Positions 25,624 through 33,154 are shown, counted from the stretch's first letter. The stretch is DNA of 33,687 nt from Yersinia pekkanenii (GCF_001152565.1 NZ_CQAZ01000044.1:1-33687), one strand, 5' to 3'. The notes: a model not told the origin generated them from the letters alone. A program made the numbers and translations.

Positions 25624-25897
25624 GGCGCACCTCCTGAGCAGGAATTCGACCCGCAAAAGAAATAACGTAATCGCCTATCAATTGTTGCCGAGCTTCGTTA
25701 TAGCTGCTGGCGGTCACACGTCTCATTACTGGCTTGGCTTTAATATCTGAGCGCTTAATGGTTGCAAAGATGAATACAGTTAAGTTAGAATCCGCCTCAA
25801 CCTTATTAATACCCTCTAATGCATTATTTAAGGCTAGGCTCTGGTTTCGTTGGCGCGGTTCCGGAGCTGCATTGCTGTGACATGTCACGCTATTCAT
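25616..25897 (-). CDS. Icd-like host cell division inhibitor family protein
   Basis: The 93-residue protein has TCHSNAAPEPRQRN at residues 5-18 and ends YVISFAGRIPAQEVRHV. Both features are typical, in my memory, of phage proteins annotated as host cell division inhibitor Icd-like (as in P1 Icd relatives). The middle (LTVFIFATIKRSDIKAKPVMRRVTASSYNEARQQL) looks like a small beta-alpha domain. Its end overlaps the next start by 8 bases and its own ATG overlaps the upstream gene by 8. Function by family name only; an actual division effect is not shown. Confidence 0.65.
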   Translation of the reverse strand: MNSVTCHSNAAPEPRQRNQSLALNNALEGINKVEADSNLTVFIFATIKRSDIKAKPVMRRVTASSYNEARQQLIGDYVISFAGRIPAQEVRHV

Positions 25898-26126
25898 CTT
25901 CCTGCTCCTCTTTGATATCGAACAACTCGCGCATCAAAACGCCTGACATATTGCACAAACCTTGGATAACACCCTCATATTTTCCTTCCTCATCAGCGGA
26001 AGGATCTGTTTTAAAGCAATTAAGAAGCATTCTGGCTGTCGTGTGAATAGCCTCAGCATCGTCGAATAAAGCCGAGAATCTTTTTTTAGTTAGCGCTGCC
26101 TTATTACTTAATGATTTATCATTCAT
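25890..26126 (-). CDS. Hypothetical acidic phage protein (78 aa)
   Basis: A 78-residue protein with a basic N-terminus (SLSNKAALTKKRFSALF) and acidic end (DIKEEQEDE). It has two helices (EAIHTTARMLLNCFK; YEGVIQGLCNMSGVLMREL) around a loop TDPSADEEG, loosely like the array genes downstream. Overlaps the Icd-like gene by 8 bases (ATGAATAG). Confidence 0.55.
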   Translation of the reverse strand: MNDKSLSNKAALTKKRFSALFDDAEAIHTTARMLLNCFKTDPSADEEGKYEGVIQGLCNMSGVLMRELFDIKEEQEDE

Positions 26127-26154
26127 ACCTACCTCTAAGGATTATTTATTTTAA

Positions 26155-26379
26155 TTAGTCTTCATCGCAACAGCATTGATTAGTTTTCACCGCAAAGTCA
26201 GCGAGGTCATTTGCAACATTAAACTTAGCCTCTAAGCTGCCTTTAATTAAATCGCAAAAAACACTTGTCATTATTAGTAATTTATGTGAATTCACATTGT
26301 CAGCATTAATATTCATGTCTAAATCAGCACCATCATTGTGATTAGTGATGGTAATTGTTATTTCTACTTTCTCGGTCAT
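26155..26379 (-). CDS. Hypothetical acidic phage protein (74 aa)
   Basis: A 74-residue acidic protein: a beta-like start (KVEITITITNHNDGADLDMNI), a helix (HKLLIMTSVFCDLIKGSLEAKFNVANDLADFAV), and a cysteine-rich end (QCCCDED). The TTAGGTAGAT-type spacer before the next gene is 28 bases. No family recognised. Codon use is AT-rich. Confidence 0.5.
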   Translation of the reverse strand: MTEKVEITITITNHNDGADLDMNINADNVNSHKLLIMTSVFCDLIKGSLEAKFNVANDLADFAVKTNQCCCDED

Positions 26380-26409
26380 ATCTACCTCGTTATTAGGTGC
26401 GGGGCTGGG

Positions 26410-26616
26410 TTATTCCCCTAACTTACATTTAAGTATTTCTTCTATTCTGGGTATGACTTGAGGGCTAAATAAATTCAATCTTTCGATCTGTGTTTGAGTT
26501 ACTTTTTCTGGGCTACTAAATCTAAATGCCAAGCAAGTTCCATCATCGTAATGCATTAAGACTTCATAATTTTCTTCCGGGGATAAAGGAAGGGTTAATA
26601 AACTTTTTCTAGTCAT
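26410..26616 (-). CDS. First gene of the leftward operon (68 aa)
   Basis: A 68-residue protein with a beta-hairpin-like start (NYEVLMHYDDGTCLAFRFSS) and a helix (TQTQIERLNLF, VIPRIEEILKCKLGE). It is the first gene after the left operators. In lambda this position holds N, but this protein lacks an arginine-rich N-terminus, so I do not call it an antiterminator. Function unknown. Confidence 0.5.
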   Translation of the reverse strand: MTRKSLLTLPLSPEENYEVLMHYDDGTCLAFRFSSPEKVTQTQIERLNLFSPQVIPRIEEILKCKLGE

Positions 26617-26745
26617 GATTAGTTCTCTAGTAAGAGAGATTAATTGGCTTGCATAATTACTTACCAGTCAACGAATTATCCAATGCTTCATATGCCATTG
26701 GCAGCTACTGCGTGGGCTTCCTGCCTTTTCGTTGTCGATGGAATA

Positions 26746-26774
26746 AGGCTAACTTAAGTTAGCTTTTACGTCAA
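26746..26774 (-). promoter_or_regulatory. Candidate PL promoter
   Basis: On the minus strand TTGACG (26774-26769) lies 17 bases before TAGCCT (26751-26746). The -10 is weak, but the palindromic operator overlaps it as expected for a repressed PL. It would start the leftward operon about 130 bases before its first gene. Confidence 0.55.
26748..26763. promoter_or_regulatory. Left operator OL, palindromic site
   Basis: GCTAACTTAAGTTAGC is a perfect 16-base palindrome, related to the operator motif CTAAGTTATATTAG of the right region. Confidence 0.8.
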
Positions 26775-26780
26775 GATAAA

Positions 26781-26794
26781 TTAAGTTAGATTAG
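26781..26794. promoter_or_regulatory. Left operator OL, second site
   Basis: TTAAGTTAGATTAG matches CTAAGTTATATTAG at 12 of 14 positions and lies 32 bases from the first left site. Confidence 0.75.
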
Positions 26795-26871
26795 CTTGCG
26801 GTTTTGTTGTGGGGGTAAATGTGGGAAAAAAAAAGGGAAGGCAAGGCCTCAAGATCCCGAGGCCGCTAGGG

Positions 26872-27504
26872 CTACAATTCGTACTGAACTCCGCGTACAA
26901 CACCGATAATTTCACAATTACCGTTTATTGGGATGTTGCTATAGCGTGGATTCAACGGCACAAGATATTTGTTAGGTCCATCAATAACTAGCTTTTTAAG
27001 GGTGGCCTCGTTCGTTCCATCAACCCTAGCTACAACAATCTTTCCATTGGTTGCCTCTGCCTCGGGGTCCACGATAATAGTAGATCCTTCAGGGATGCTT
27101 GGTAAACCATTGGGATTTGTCATTGAGTCCCCTCTAACTTTGAGGGCAAAAGATGATACTGATACCCGCAACCCAGTAGTTAGCCATTCATCAGCGGATT
27201 CAAATAACTCTCTTGGCTCACTTTCAGTAAATATCCCTGCCTGGACCCATGAAAGAACAGGTAATTTACTCATATCTGTAATTAGAGGCTCTAAACCTTG
27301 CAGCTCAGACCCGTATAATATGTAGCCTTCTGATGTGTTGAAGTACTTTGCCAGTTTTAAAAGAGATTCTCCTTTGGGTACGTTCAAATCTTTTTCCCAA
27401 TACCCAACGGAAACGTCAGAAACGCCACAGTATTGACCCAGTGTTTTTTGTGTTGTTTTAGTCACTTGTCTTAGTCTTTTAATGCGCTGCCCTATCGATT
27501 CCAT
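26872..27504 (-). CDS. CI-like prophage repressor (HTH + S24 peptidase)
   Basis: The ATG at 27504 (AGGAG before it) gives 210 residues. The N-terminal HTH_3 domain (about 5-65) includes TTQKTLGQYCGVSDVSVGYWEKD. The C-terminal LexA-type peptidase has a cleavage pair A89-G90 (VQAG), S127 (RGDSMTNP) and K170 (ATLKKL). Self-cleavage stimulated by RecA should trigger induction on DNA damage. It lies between the left and right operators and is transcribed from a promoter overlapping the right operators. Confidence 0.95.
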   Translation of the reverse strand: MESIGQRIKRLRQVTKTTQKTLGQYCGVSDVSVGYWEKDLNVPKGESLLKLAKYFNTSEGYILYGSELQGLEPLITDMSKLPVLSWVQAGIFTESEPRELFESADEWLTTGLRVSVSSFALKVRGDSMTNPNGLPSIPEGSTIIVDPEAEATNGKIVVARVDGTNEATLKKLVIDGPNKYLVPLNPRYSNIPINGNCEIIGVVRGVQYEL

Positions 27505-27526
27505 CACGATCTCCTGTATTCAAAAC

Positions 27527-27540
27527 CTAAGTTATCTTAA
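27527..27540. promoter_or_regulatory. Right operator, CI-proximal site
   Basis: CTAAGTTATCTTAA is the first of three related 14-base sites spaced 24-25 bases apart between repressor and cro. It abuts the repressor-promoter -10. Confidence 0.8.
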
Positions 27541-27568
27541 TTTTAATTGACTCAACATAACTTAGCAA
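27540..27568 (-). promoter_or_regulatory. Candidate PRM promoter of the repressor
   Basis: On the minus strand TTGCTA (27568-27563), 17 bases, TAAAAT (27545-27540). It interleaves with the right operators, as in lambda. Confidence 0.7.
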
Positions 27569-27575
27569 TTAAAAT
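27547..27575 (+). promoter_or_regulatory. Candidate PR promoter
   Basis: TTGACT (27547-27552), 17 bases, TAAAAT (27570-27575), a strong match, giving a start near 27582 and the cro gene 33 bases later. Two operators overlap it. Confidence 0.85.
27552..27565. promoter_or_regulatory. Right operator, middle site
   Basis: TCAACATAACTTAG, the inverse of CTAAGTTATGTTGA, is the middle site and covers the spacer of PR. Confidence 0.8.
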
Positions 27576-27589
27576 CTAAGTTATATTAG
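27576..27589. promoter_or_regulatory. Right operator, cro-proximal site
   Basis: CTAAGTTATATTAG is the most symmetric of the three and covers the PR start site. Confidence 0.8.
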
Positions 27590-27614
27590 TTTTGTGTTTT
27601 TAACGGGGGATATT

Positions 27615-27809
27615 ATGACCACTGATGATATTGAAAAATACTTTGGCGGGGTAGTTAAAGTTGCTGCTTTCTATGGGATTTCTCCTGAGGCAGTTTACCA
27701 GTGGAGGTGCCGCCCTGGCCGATTAATCCCAAAGGGACGGGCTGCGGAGGCCGCTTACCGCACTGAGGGAGGGCTTAAATTCAATCATTCTCTCTACGCT
27801 CAAGACTAA
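27615..27809 (+). CDS. Cro-like repressor
   Basis: The ATG at 27615 (GGGGGA before it) gives 64 residues: TTDDIEKYFGGVVKVAAFYGISPEAVYQWR, the usual layout of a small lambdoid Cro with its helix-turn-helix at about 14-35. It is the first gene of the rightward operon and should compete with the repressor at the right operators. A start at 27594 is too close to the operator and lacks a ribosome site. Confidence 0.9.
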   Translation: MTTDDIEKYFGGVVKVAAFYGISPEAVYQWRCRPGRLIPKGRAAEAAYRTEGGLKFNHSLYAQD

Positions 27810-27829
27810 CCCACAACAGGAAGGTAGTG

Positions 27830-28540
27830 ATGAATAACCTAATTAGCAATAAACCATCAATGAACAGTATTGATATCGCCGATTTAGTCAAAAGTCGCCA
27901 TGCCGATGTGAAGCGCAGCATTGGGCGACTCAGTGATCGTGGAGTTATCCAACTCCCGCCAGTGGCTAAAGTTGAGGATAAACAATCAAATAGCCCCAAC
28001 CGCTTTACTGATGTCTACCATTTCGAAGGCGACCAAGGCAAGCGTGACAGCATCGTTGTTGTTGCTCAACTCTGCCCTGAGTTCACCGCCCGTCTGGTCG
28101 ATCGCTGGCGTGAACTGGAAGACGAACGTTGCCGCCCAAAATCACAGGCTGAACTTATCGCGGCAATGGCTATGGCTAACCTTGAGCAAGAGCGCCGTCT
28201 GAACCATGTTGAGGATCGGGTCATAGCGGTTACCGAAACCATCGAGAAAATCAAACGTGGCTCCATTCCGGTTGGCTGGGCGGGGTATTCACTGCTTAAG
28301 ACCAAATCCGGCATGAGCGTCCCCAAGTGCAAGAATCTTGTTAACGCCTACCACGTCCCCACTGACAGCATCACCATCATGACACCTGACGACCAACCTC
28401 GCCCGATGAGCATCGCGTTTGAGGCTGAGTTCATGGACGCATTCCGCAAGATGATGTTCGAAGCGGAACCGCGTGGCACTCGTTGGTATCACCCGAAAAT
28501 GGGCCTGTTTCAAGCTATTGGCTGGGCAGGTGCCGCATGA
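27830..28540 (+). CDS. Rha-family phage regulatory protein (right arm)
   Basis: The ATG at 27830 (GGAAGG before it) gives 236 residues. The N-terminal Rha domain (about 10-95) shows MNSIDIADLVKSRHADVKRSIGRL, DVYHFEGDQ and VVAQLCPEFTARLVDRWRELE. A helical connection (about 105-145) and a C-terminal domain follow (GWAGYSLLKTKSGMSVPKCKNLV, FMDAFRKMMFEA). Position right after cro is common for such antirepressor-like proteins. Its end overlaps the next start by 4 bases. Confidence 0.8.
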   Translation: MNNLISNKPSMNSIDIADLVKSRHADVKRSIGRLSDRGVIQLPPVAKVEDKQSNSPNRFTDVYHFEGDQGKRDSIVVVAQLCPEFTARLVDRWRELEDERCRPKSQAELIAAMAMANLEQERRLNHVEDRVIAVTETIEKIKRGSIPVGWAGYSLLKTKSGMSVPKCKNLVNAYHVPTDSITIMTPDDQPRPMSIAFEAEFMDAFRKMMFEAEPRGTRWYHPKMGLFQAIGWAGAA

Positions 28541-28848
28541 ACGGTAAAATCTATTTTTCCCCATCAAGTTTCGTTTTCGAATACCCGTTCGATAACCCGC
28601 TACAGCGCCTGATTATGATGCGTATCTTGTCTAATGGCAGTTGTGATGGTGAGGGTGAACGAATTTTCGATAATGATGTTCTTAGCCAATTCTGCTGCTG
28701 TACCAAGCAGGCGATGTTCAAAGAAGTAAAAAATCTTGAGCGAGCAGGGTGTCTGAAAGTCCGAAAAATTGGAGCACTCACCACTGATCTAAAGGTTCGC
28801 CTTGAGTCAGCACGTGGTTACACCATCACCCCGAAAGTGGGGGGTTAG
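28537..28848 (+). CDS. Small winged-helix-like phage protein
   Basis: The ATG at 28537 overlaps the stop of the Rha-type gene (ATGA) and gives 103 residues. The middle (NPLQRLIMMRILSN, then DVLSQFCCCTKQAMFKEVKNLERAGCLKVRKIG) looks like a winged helix with recognition helix and wing. It precedes the O-like gene by one base. Probably a DNA-binding protein of the replication or regulation module. Confidence 0.6.
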   Translation: MNGKIYFSPSSFVFEYPFDNPLQRLIMMRILSNGSCDGEGERIFDNDVLSQFCCCTKQAMFKEVKNLERAGCLKVRKIGALTTDLKVRLESARGYTITPKVGG

Positions 28849-28849
28849 T

Positions 28850-29800
28850 ATGAGTATCACCACTCCCACACCAACCGTAACGGCAATTGGCAGCATAAAT
28901 ATCAGCGGGAACGTTATTCCCGCCAATTGGTGGCGTCATGTTGTACTGCCAAGTGGTAAGCCAGACAGTACCGCCATCATGCTGCTTTCTGACATCGTTT
29001 ACTGGTATCGACCTGTAGATGTTCGGGATGAAAATAGTGGCGTCCTTGTTGGGCAGCGCAAGCGTTTTCATGGGGATAAATTGCAGCGAAGTTACCAGGC
29101 ATTTGCTGATCAGTTTGGTTTTTCCAAGCGTGAAACTACTGACGCACTAAAGCGCTTACGTGGCGCAGGTCTGATTAATCTTGAGTTACGCACGGTTCAG
29201 ACTCAAACCGGCGTAACGCTAAGTAATGTCCTGTTCGTTGAGCCTGTGGCGGAGCGTATCGCTGAGATTACTACCCACGTAGAAGCGGAACAGGTATTAC
29301 GTTCTGACGTAACCCCTCCTACGTTGAAAAGTGAGACGTATACAGAGATTACTACAGAGACTACACATACAGAGATCACTACAGAGAATACAAACACACT
29401 TGCACCATCTGGCGATGATGCCCCTGCCAAGCGAATTAAAAACGATTATTCAGCAGAATTCGAAACGGCGTGGGCCAATTACCCAAAACGCGAGGGGAGC
29501 AATTCTAAACCCGCTGCGTTCAAGTGCTGGAATGCCCGAATCAAAGAGGGGGTAGCCAGTGAGGTTTTATTGGCGGGGGTAGAGCGCTACGCCAAGTTCT
29601 GCCAAGCCAAGGGCCAGACTAACACCGCGTATGTCATGCAAGCCACGCGCTTCTTTGGCCCCGGCTGTGAGTATGAAAATCTCTGGTCAGCAATGTCTCC
29701 GCAAGCAGTCAGCAACCAAAAACCAAGCACACACACCGGCTTCGCCAATCGCAATTATGGCACTACCACAGCCCCATTCATGGAGAGGTTTAACAAATGA
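28850..29800 (+). CDS. O-like replication initiation protein
   Basis: The ATG at 28850 (GGGG before it) gives 316 residues. The N-terminal domain (about 1-140) is a winged helix typical of phage initiators (IPANWWRHVVLPSGKPDSTAIMLLSDIVYWY, SYQAFADQFGFSKRETTDALKRL). A threonine/glutamate-rich hinge (about 164-182) is encoded by DNA with four iterons. The C-terminal domain (about 205-285, FETAWANYPKREGSNSKPAAFKCW) resembles the primosome-contacting part of O/DnaT-like proteins. It should melt the origin and recruit the DnaC-like loader encoded next (4-base overlap). Confidence 0.8.
   Translation: MSITTPTPTVTAIGSINISGNVIPANWWRHVVLPSGKPDSTAIMLLSDIVYWYRPVDVRDENSGVLVGQRKRFHGDKLQRSYQAFADQFGFSKRETTDALKRLRGAGLINLELRTVQTQTGVTLSNVLFVEPVAERIAEITTHVEAEQVLRSDVTPPTLKSETYTEITTETTHTEITTENTNTLAPSGDDAPAKRIKNDYSAEFETAWANYPKREGSNSKPAAFKCWNARIKEGVASEVLLAGVERYAKFCQAKGQTNTAYVMQATRFFGPGCEYENLWSAMSPQAVSNQKPSTHTGFANRNYGTTTAPFMERFNK
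29341..29391. promoter_or_regulatory. Four iterons in the O-like gene, candidate phage origin
   Basis: TACAGAGATTAC (29341-29352), TACAGAGACTAC (29353-29364), TACAGAGATCAC (29368-29379) and TACAGAGAATAC (29380-29391): four 12-base direct repeats, differing only at positions 9-10. They lie in the middle of the initiator gene, as the lambda origin does in O. An AT-rich segment (29430-29462) follows. Confidence 0.65.
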
Positions 29801-30672
29801 TCAACGGCATGCCTACGCTCTGGGAGCAATCCATGCGGGAACTGAACAGCAAAGCCCGTGACCTTGAAGCCGAACTGAGTTTTTCCTCTGGCGTTATTGC
29901 CACTGAGGATCGCCACTTCACCCGAGGTTTTGATGAAACCCAAAATTGTCCTACCCACGGTAATTACACCAGTGTTGGCTTAACCTGCCAATTCTCGGAT
30001 CGCGTTGTTGAGCGCCGCTCTCGCTGCCCTGATTGCATTACCGATGAGATTAATCAGGTGAACGGGCATATCAATGACATGCGGATTAAGCAGCTTACCG
30101 CAGAGGCTCATATCAGCCCACGGTTTGAGCACTGCGATTTCGATAATTACCAGCCTGTCAATGACAAGGCCATCAGCAACCTTGAGGTTTGCAAGAGCTA
30201 CGTCAGTCACTGGCCGCAGGTGAAAGAGTCAGGCACCGGTTTGCTGCTTTGTGGTTCGTGCGGAACAGGTAAGAACCATCTGGCGGTTGCCATGACCAAA
30301 TACATCATAACCGAGCATCAGGATAGCGTTCTGCTGACATCAGTCATGCGTATTACTCGCGCCATCAAGCGCACATGGCAGAAAGACGCAGAAAACACAG
30401 AGGATGATATTTATCACCTGTACAGCTCGTTGGACTTGCTGATTATCGATGAGGTGGGTGTCCAGTTCGGTAGCGAAGCGGAAAAGCTGATCCTGTTCGA
30501 AATCATCAACACTCGATATGAGAATTTTAAGCCCACCATCCTGATCAGCAATTTGACCATCAGTGAATTGGCCGTGATTGTTGGCGATCGCATTGTAGAC
30601 CGAATGACCGAAGGCGGCGGGGCTACTCTGGTGTTTGATTGGGACAGTTTCCGCAAGGATGTGGCTGTATGA
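29797..30672 (+). CDS. DnaC-like helicase loader
   Basis: A 291-residue AAA+ protein: Walker A GSCGTGKNH (153-161) with the GKNH form seen in DnaC, Walker B LLIIDEVG (213-220), and an arginine-finger-like ISNL...DRIVDRM segment near the end. The N-terminal part has C51, C64, C77 and C80, a likely zinc ribbon absent from E. coli DnaC. It should load the DnaB-like helicase encoded next. Starts overlap on both sides by 4 bases. Confidence 0.9.
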   Translation: MINGMPTLWEQSMRELNSKARDLEAELSFSSGVIATEDRHFTRGFDETQNCPTHGNYTSVGLTCQFSDRVVERRSRCPDCITDEINQVNGHINDMRIKQLTAEAHISPRFEHCDFDNYQPVNDKAISNLEVCKSYVSHWPQVKESGTGLLLCGSCGTGKNHLAVAMTKYIITEHQDSVLLTSVMRITRAIKRTWQKDAENTEDDIYHLYSSLDLLIIDEVGVQFGSEAEKLILFEIINTRYENFKPTILISNLTISELAVIVGDRIVDRMTEGGGATLVFDWDSFRKDVAV

Positions 30673-32030
30673 CGCATGAAGAAATTGAAGGCGCGGTGAT
30701 TGGGGCGCTATTGCTGCGTAATTTGGATGCGTATCCCCAAACGTTTGACGTGTTTTCTACCTTGCCCGTTGAGGCGTTCGGTACTCGGCAATATCGCGAT
30801 ATCTATCGTGAAATTATGCGGCAGGCACTGAGCAAGAATGTGATTGATCCCGTGCTGGTGGGTGAAGCCTTGGGCGGTGAGTATCAGGCGATCATGTCTG
30901 CATCGGTAAAACTCTCATGGGCGATCGCTAATCTGGAGCAGTACGCCTCGCTGGTGGTGAAGAATCACTTCATTCGCAGTGCTGAAGAAGTGGTGGCCAA
31001 TGCGATAACGGCGTTAGACGGCGCACGCACTGGCGATGAGTCCATGACGGCCATTGCTGAGTTACGTGAAAGCCTACAACACATGGAGCTGAACTCGGGT
31101 GAACTGGTGGCCGTTCATATTAATGATCTGCTGGCGGGGGTGGAAACCCGGTTAGAAGAGAGAATGGCAGGCGTAGGGGAAGGGCGAACATTGCTGACGG
31201 GTATTGATGAGTTAGACGCTTTAACCGGTGGCTTTGATCTGACGGATTTGGTGCTGATAGCGGCACGGCCATCGGTAGGCAAGACAGAGTTTGCGCTTAA
31301 TCTGATTGATAAAATTACCGAGCTGGGCGGCGGTGTACTGCTATTCAGTATGGAAATGTCCGGCATCCAGATAGCGGAACGGCAAGTTGCCGGTGCTGGT
31401 GGCTTATCCACTTCCAAACTCAAATCACCAGGACAATTGGAAGATGAGGACTGGGCCAGAATATCAGCCGGAATTGGTCGCATGGTCAATCGGCCTATTT
31501 GGATTATTGACGCCAGCGAGCTAACGGTTGAGCAAATTAAACAATCAGCAATAGCCCACAAGCGTAAGCACCCTGAATTGGCCGCTGTCTTTGTTGATTA
31601 CCTTGGGCTGATATCCGTTAACGAGCGTCAGCGCCACGATATCGCTGTGGGTGAGGTTTCTAGCGGCCTTAAAGCATTAGCCAAGCGCAATAAAACCCCC
31701 GTAATAGCATTAAGCCAGTTATCCCGAGGCGTGGAACAGCGCATGAATAAGCGCCCCGTGAATGCCGACCTGAAAGACTCAGGCAGCATAGAGGCTGACG
31801 CTGATTTAATCATGATGTTATATCGCGATGAACTTTATGACGAGAACAGCCTCGCCAAAGGTATTGCAGAAATTAACCTGACCAAAAACCGCAACGGGCC
31901 ACAGGGAACAATTTACCGTCAATTCCGTTACGGGCATTTTATGCCAATTGATCAGGAAGAAGCGGCGCGGCGAAGCCAGCAGCAACCAGAACAAAAGACC
32001 CGAAAATACTCAAACGTGCACAAAATTTAA
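30669..32030 (+). CDS. DnaB-like replicative helicase
   Basis: The ATG at 30669 overlaps the loader stop (ATGA) and gives 453 residues. N-terminal DnaB domain (about 1-100, EEIEGAVIGALLL), linker, then the RecA-like core with TGIDELDALTGGF, Walker A ARPSVGKTE (199-207), FSMEMS, FVDYLGLI (Walker B), LSQLSRGVEQR and DSGSIEADADLIMML. A start at 30639 lies inside the loader gene and was rejected. Phages with their own DnaB usually also carry a matching loader, as here. Confidence 0.94.
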   Translation: MTHEEIEGAVIGALLLRNLDAYPQTFDVFSTLPVEAFGTRQYRDIYREIMRQALSKNVIDPVLVGEALGGEYQAIMSASVKLSWAIANLEQYASLVVKNHFIRSAEEVVANAITALDGARTGDESMTAIAELRESLQHMELNSGELVAVHINDLLAGVETRLEERMAGVGEGRTLLTGIDELDALTGGFDLTDLVLIAARPSVGKTEFALNLIDKITELGGGVLLFSMEMSGIQIAERQVAGAGGLSTSKLKSPGQLEDEDWARISAGIGRMVNRPIWIIDASELTVEQIKQSAIAHKRKHPELAAVFVDYLGLISVNERQRHDIAVGEVSSGLKALAKRNKTPVIALSQLSRGVEQRMNKRPVNADLKDSGSIEADADLIMMLYRDELYDENSLAKGIAEINLTKNRNGPQGTIYRQFRYGHFMPIDQEEAARRSQQQPEQKTRKYSNVHKI

Positions 32031-32045
32031 AGAGAGGGCGGCACA

Positions 32046-32810
32046 GTGAAACTAGAATCAGCAATGAAACAGTTCAGCGCCAAGAGCCAGATGATTACGG
32101 ATTCTCCCCGCGCTACCTCTTCCGATTCGCTTAAGGGGCCGGATCTAGCTGCTGCAATGGGAATGGTTGAGGCTCGGGCCAGTTTCGGCATGGCGGCATA
32201 TTTGGGTAAGGTCGGTATCAGCAAAGAAGACCGGGTTAGAACTGTTGAACAGCTCACCCAATTTGCAATGAAGAACGCCCCGAAGCATGTCGGTAAAGCA
32301 TCGGGCCGCCGAATGGCTCAATGCATGGTTATCCTGTCTAAATTTGCCTATGAGGAATACAGCAGTTCAGCAGCAGCCACCGCCACATGTAAACACTGCA
32401 AGGGGAAGGGTCTGATTTACAACATTCAAAAAGTGATTAAACACCCCGGATGCGGTGAGAAAACAGAGGCATGGATTAAAGAGGAGCAGGTGGGCGAATT
32501 GTGCAACCCCTGTAACGGAAAGGGCAAAATCTCTATTCGTTGCCGCTGTAATGGTACCGGTAAAGTGCGTGACCTTGAGAAATCCAAACGGATTGGCGCG
32601 CCAGTTGAGAAAGAGTGTGAGCGGTGCTCAGGAATTGGATACAAACGAACACCCTCGACAACGGCTTACAAAGCGATTACAGCGCTGCTTCCTGAACTCA
32701 CCCAATCATCTTGGTCGCGCAACTGGAAGCCGTTCTATGCGTCGCTGGTGGCTAAATGTGATATCGAAGAGAGCTATGCAGAATCTGAATTTCAGAAAAT
32801 TACACGATAG
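32046..32810 (+). CDS. Q-type late antitermination protein (phage 82-like)
   Basis: The start is GTG at 32046 behind AGAGAGGG. The 254-residue protein has four DnaJ-like zinc motifs: C115/C118 (CKHCKGKG), C153/C156 (CNPCNGKG), C166/C168 (CRCNGTG) and C191/C194 (CERCSGIG), then a helical end. This layout is that of the phage 82/21-type Q family. Q binds near the late promoter and makes RNA polymerase ignore terminators. A late promoter and terminator follow directly. Confidence 0.85.
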   Translation: MKLESAMKQFSAKSQMITDSPRATSSDSLKGPDLAAAMGMVEARASFGMAAYLGKVGISKEDRVRTVEQLTQFAMKNAPKHVGKASGRRMAQCMVILSKFAYEEYSSSAAATATCKHCKGKGLIYNIQKVIKHPGCGEKTEAWIKEEQVGELCNPCNGKGKISIRCRCNGTGKVRDLEKSKRIGAPVEKECERCSGIGYKRTPSTTAYKAITALLPELTQSSWSRNWKPFYASLVAKCDIEESYAESEFQKITR

Positions 32811-32853
32811 CGGCACGATTGGTACTGATGGCGACATAATTTATACATATCGC

Positions 32854-32882
32854 TTGCGTTTTGCATAAAGTTGGCGTAGATT
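32854..32882 (+). promoter_or_regulatory. Candidate late promoter PR'
   Basis: TTGCGT (32854-32859), 17 bases, TAGATT (32877-32882). It lies 44 bases after Q. The start at about 32889 would give a short leader before the terminator, as at lambda PR'. The -10-like TAAAT just downstream (32886-32890) could serve as the pause signal needed by Q. Confidence 0.6.
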
Positions 32883-32928
32883 CTGTAAATCATGGGCGTT
32901 TCTGTAGATGAGCGCCACGAAAAACATT

Positions 32929-32955
32929 AAGGCCTCGCATATCGCGGGGCTTTGT
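32929..32955 (+). terminator. Candidate late leader terminator tR'
   Basis: AAGGCCTCGC (32929-32938) pairs with GCGGGGCTTT (32944-32953) over a five-base loop with two G-T pairs, ending in TTT. It is about 40 bases after the predicted late start and should be read through by Q. Confidence 0.75.
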
Positions 32956-32974
32956 CTCTTCTAGAGCCGCTTAC

Positions 32975-33154
32975 TTACTCGTAAATACCTGGGCCGAGTT
33001 GCGCTATGCAGTTGTGAAGTGCCTCTCCGCTTAAGGATGTCCAGTTCTTGCAAATGAACTCTGCCCACTCTTGACTCATTGAATTTGCGGTTACTGTGAA
33101 GAAAAGCGCCCCTATTATTATGGTTAATATGATAAATAGCATGCGAGTTTTCAT
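32975..33154 (-). CDS. Small exported or membrane-anchored phage protein (59 aa)
   Basis: The ATG at 33154 (GAGGTG before it) gives 59 residues. The N-terminus is a signal/anchor helix (MLFIILTIIIGALFFTVTANS) and the rest (EWAEFICKNWTSLSGEALHNCIAQL) is a short helix-rich part with two cysteines. It is on the minus strand, against the expected late transcription. Not recognised; a moron is likely. Confidence 0.55.
   Translation of the reverse strand: MKTRMLFIILTIIIGALFFTVTANSMSQEWAEFICKNWTSLSGEALHNCIAQLGPGIYE

Noticed and set aside
26410-26616. Lambda N-type antiterminator
   Set aside because: The gene is in the N position, but it lacks the arginine-rich start and I found no convincing boxA/boxB in the leader.
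32455-32868. 137-residue plus-strand frame overlapping Q
   Set aside because: It lies in another frame inside the Q gene, whose zinc-finger pattern is clear; the alternative translation has no motif and no ribosome site.
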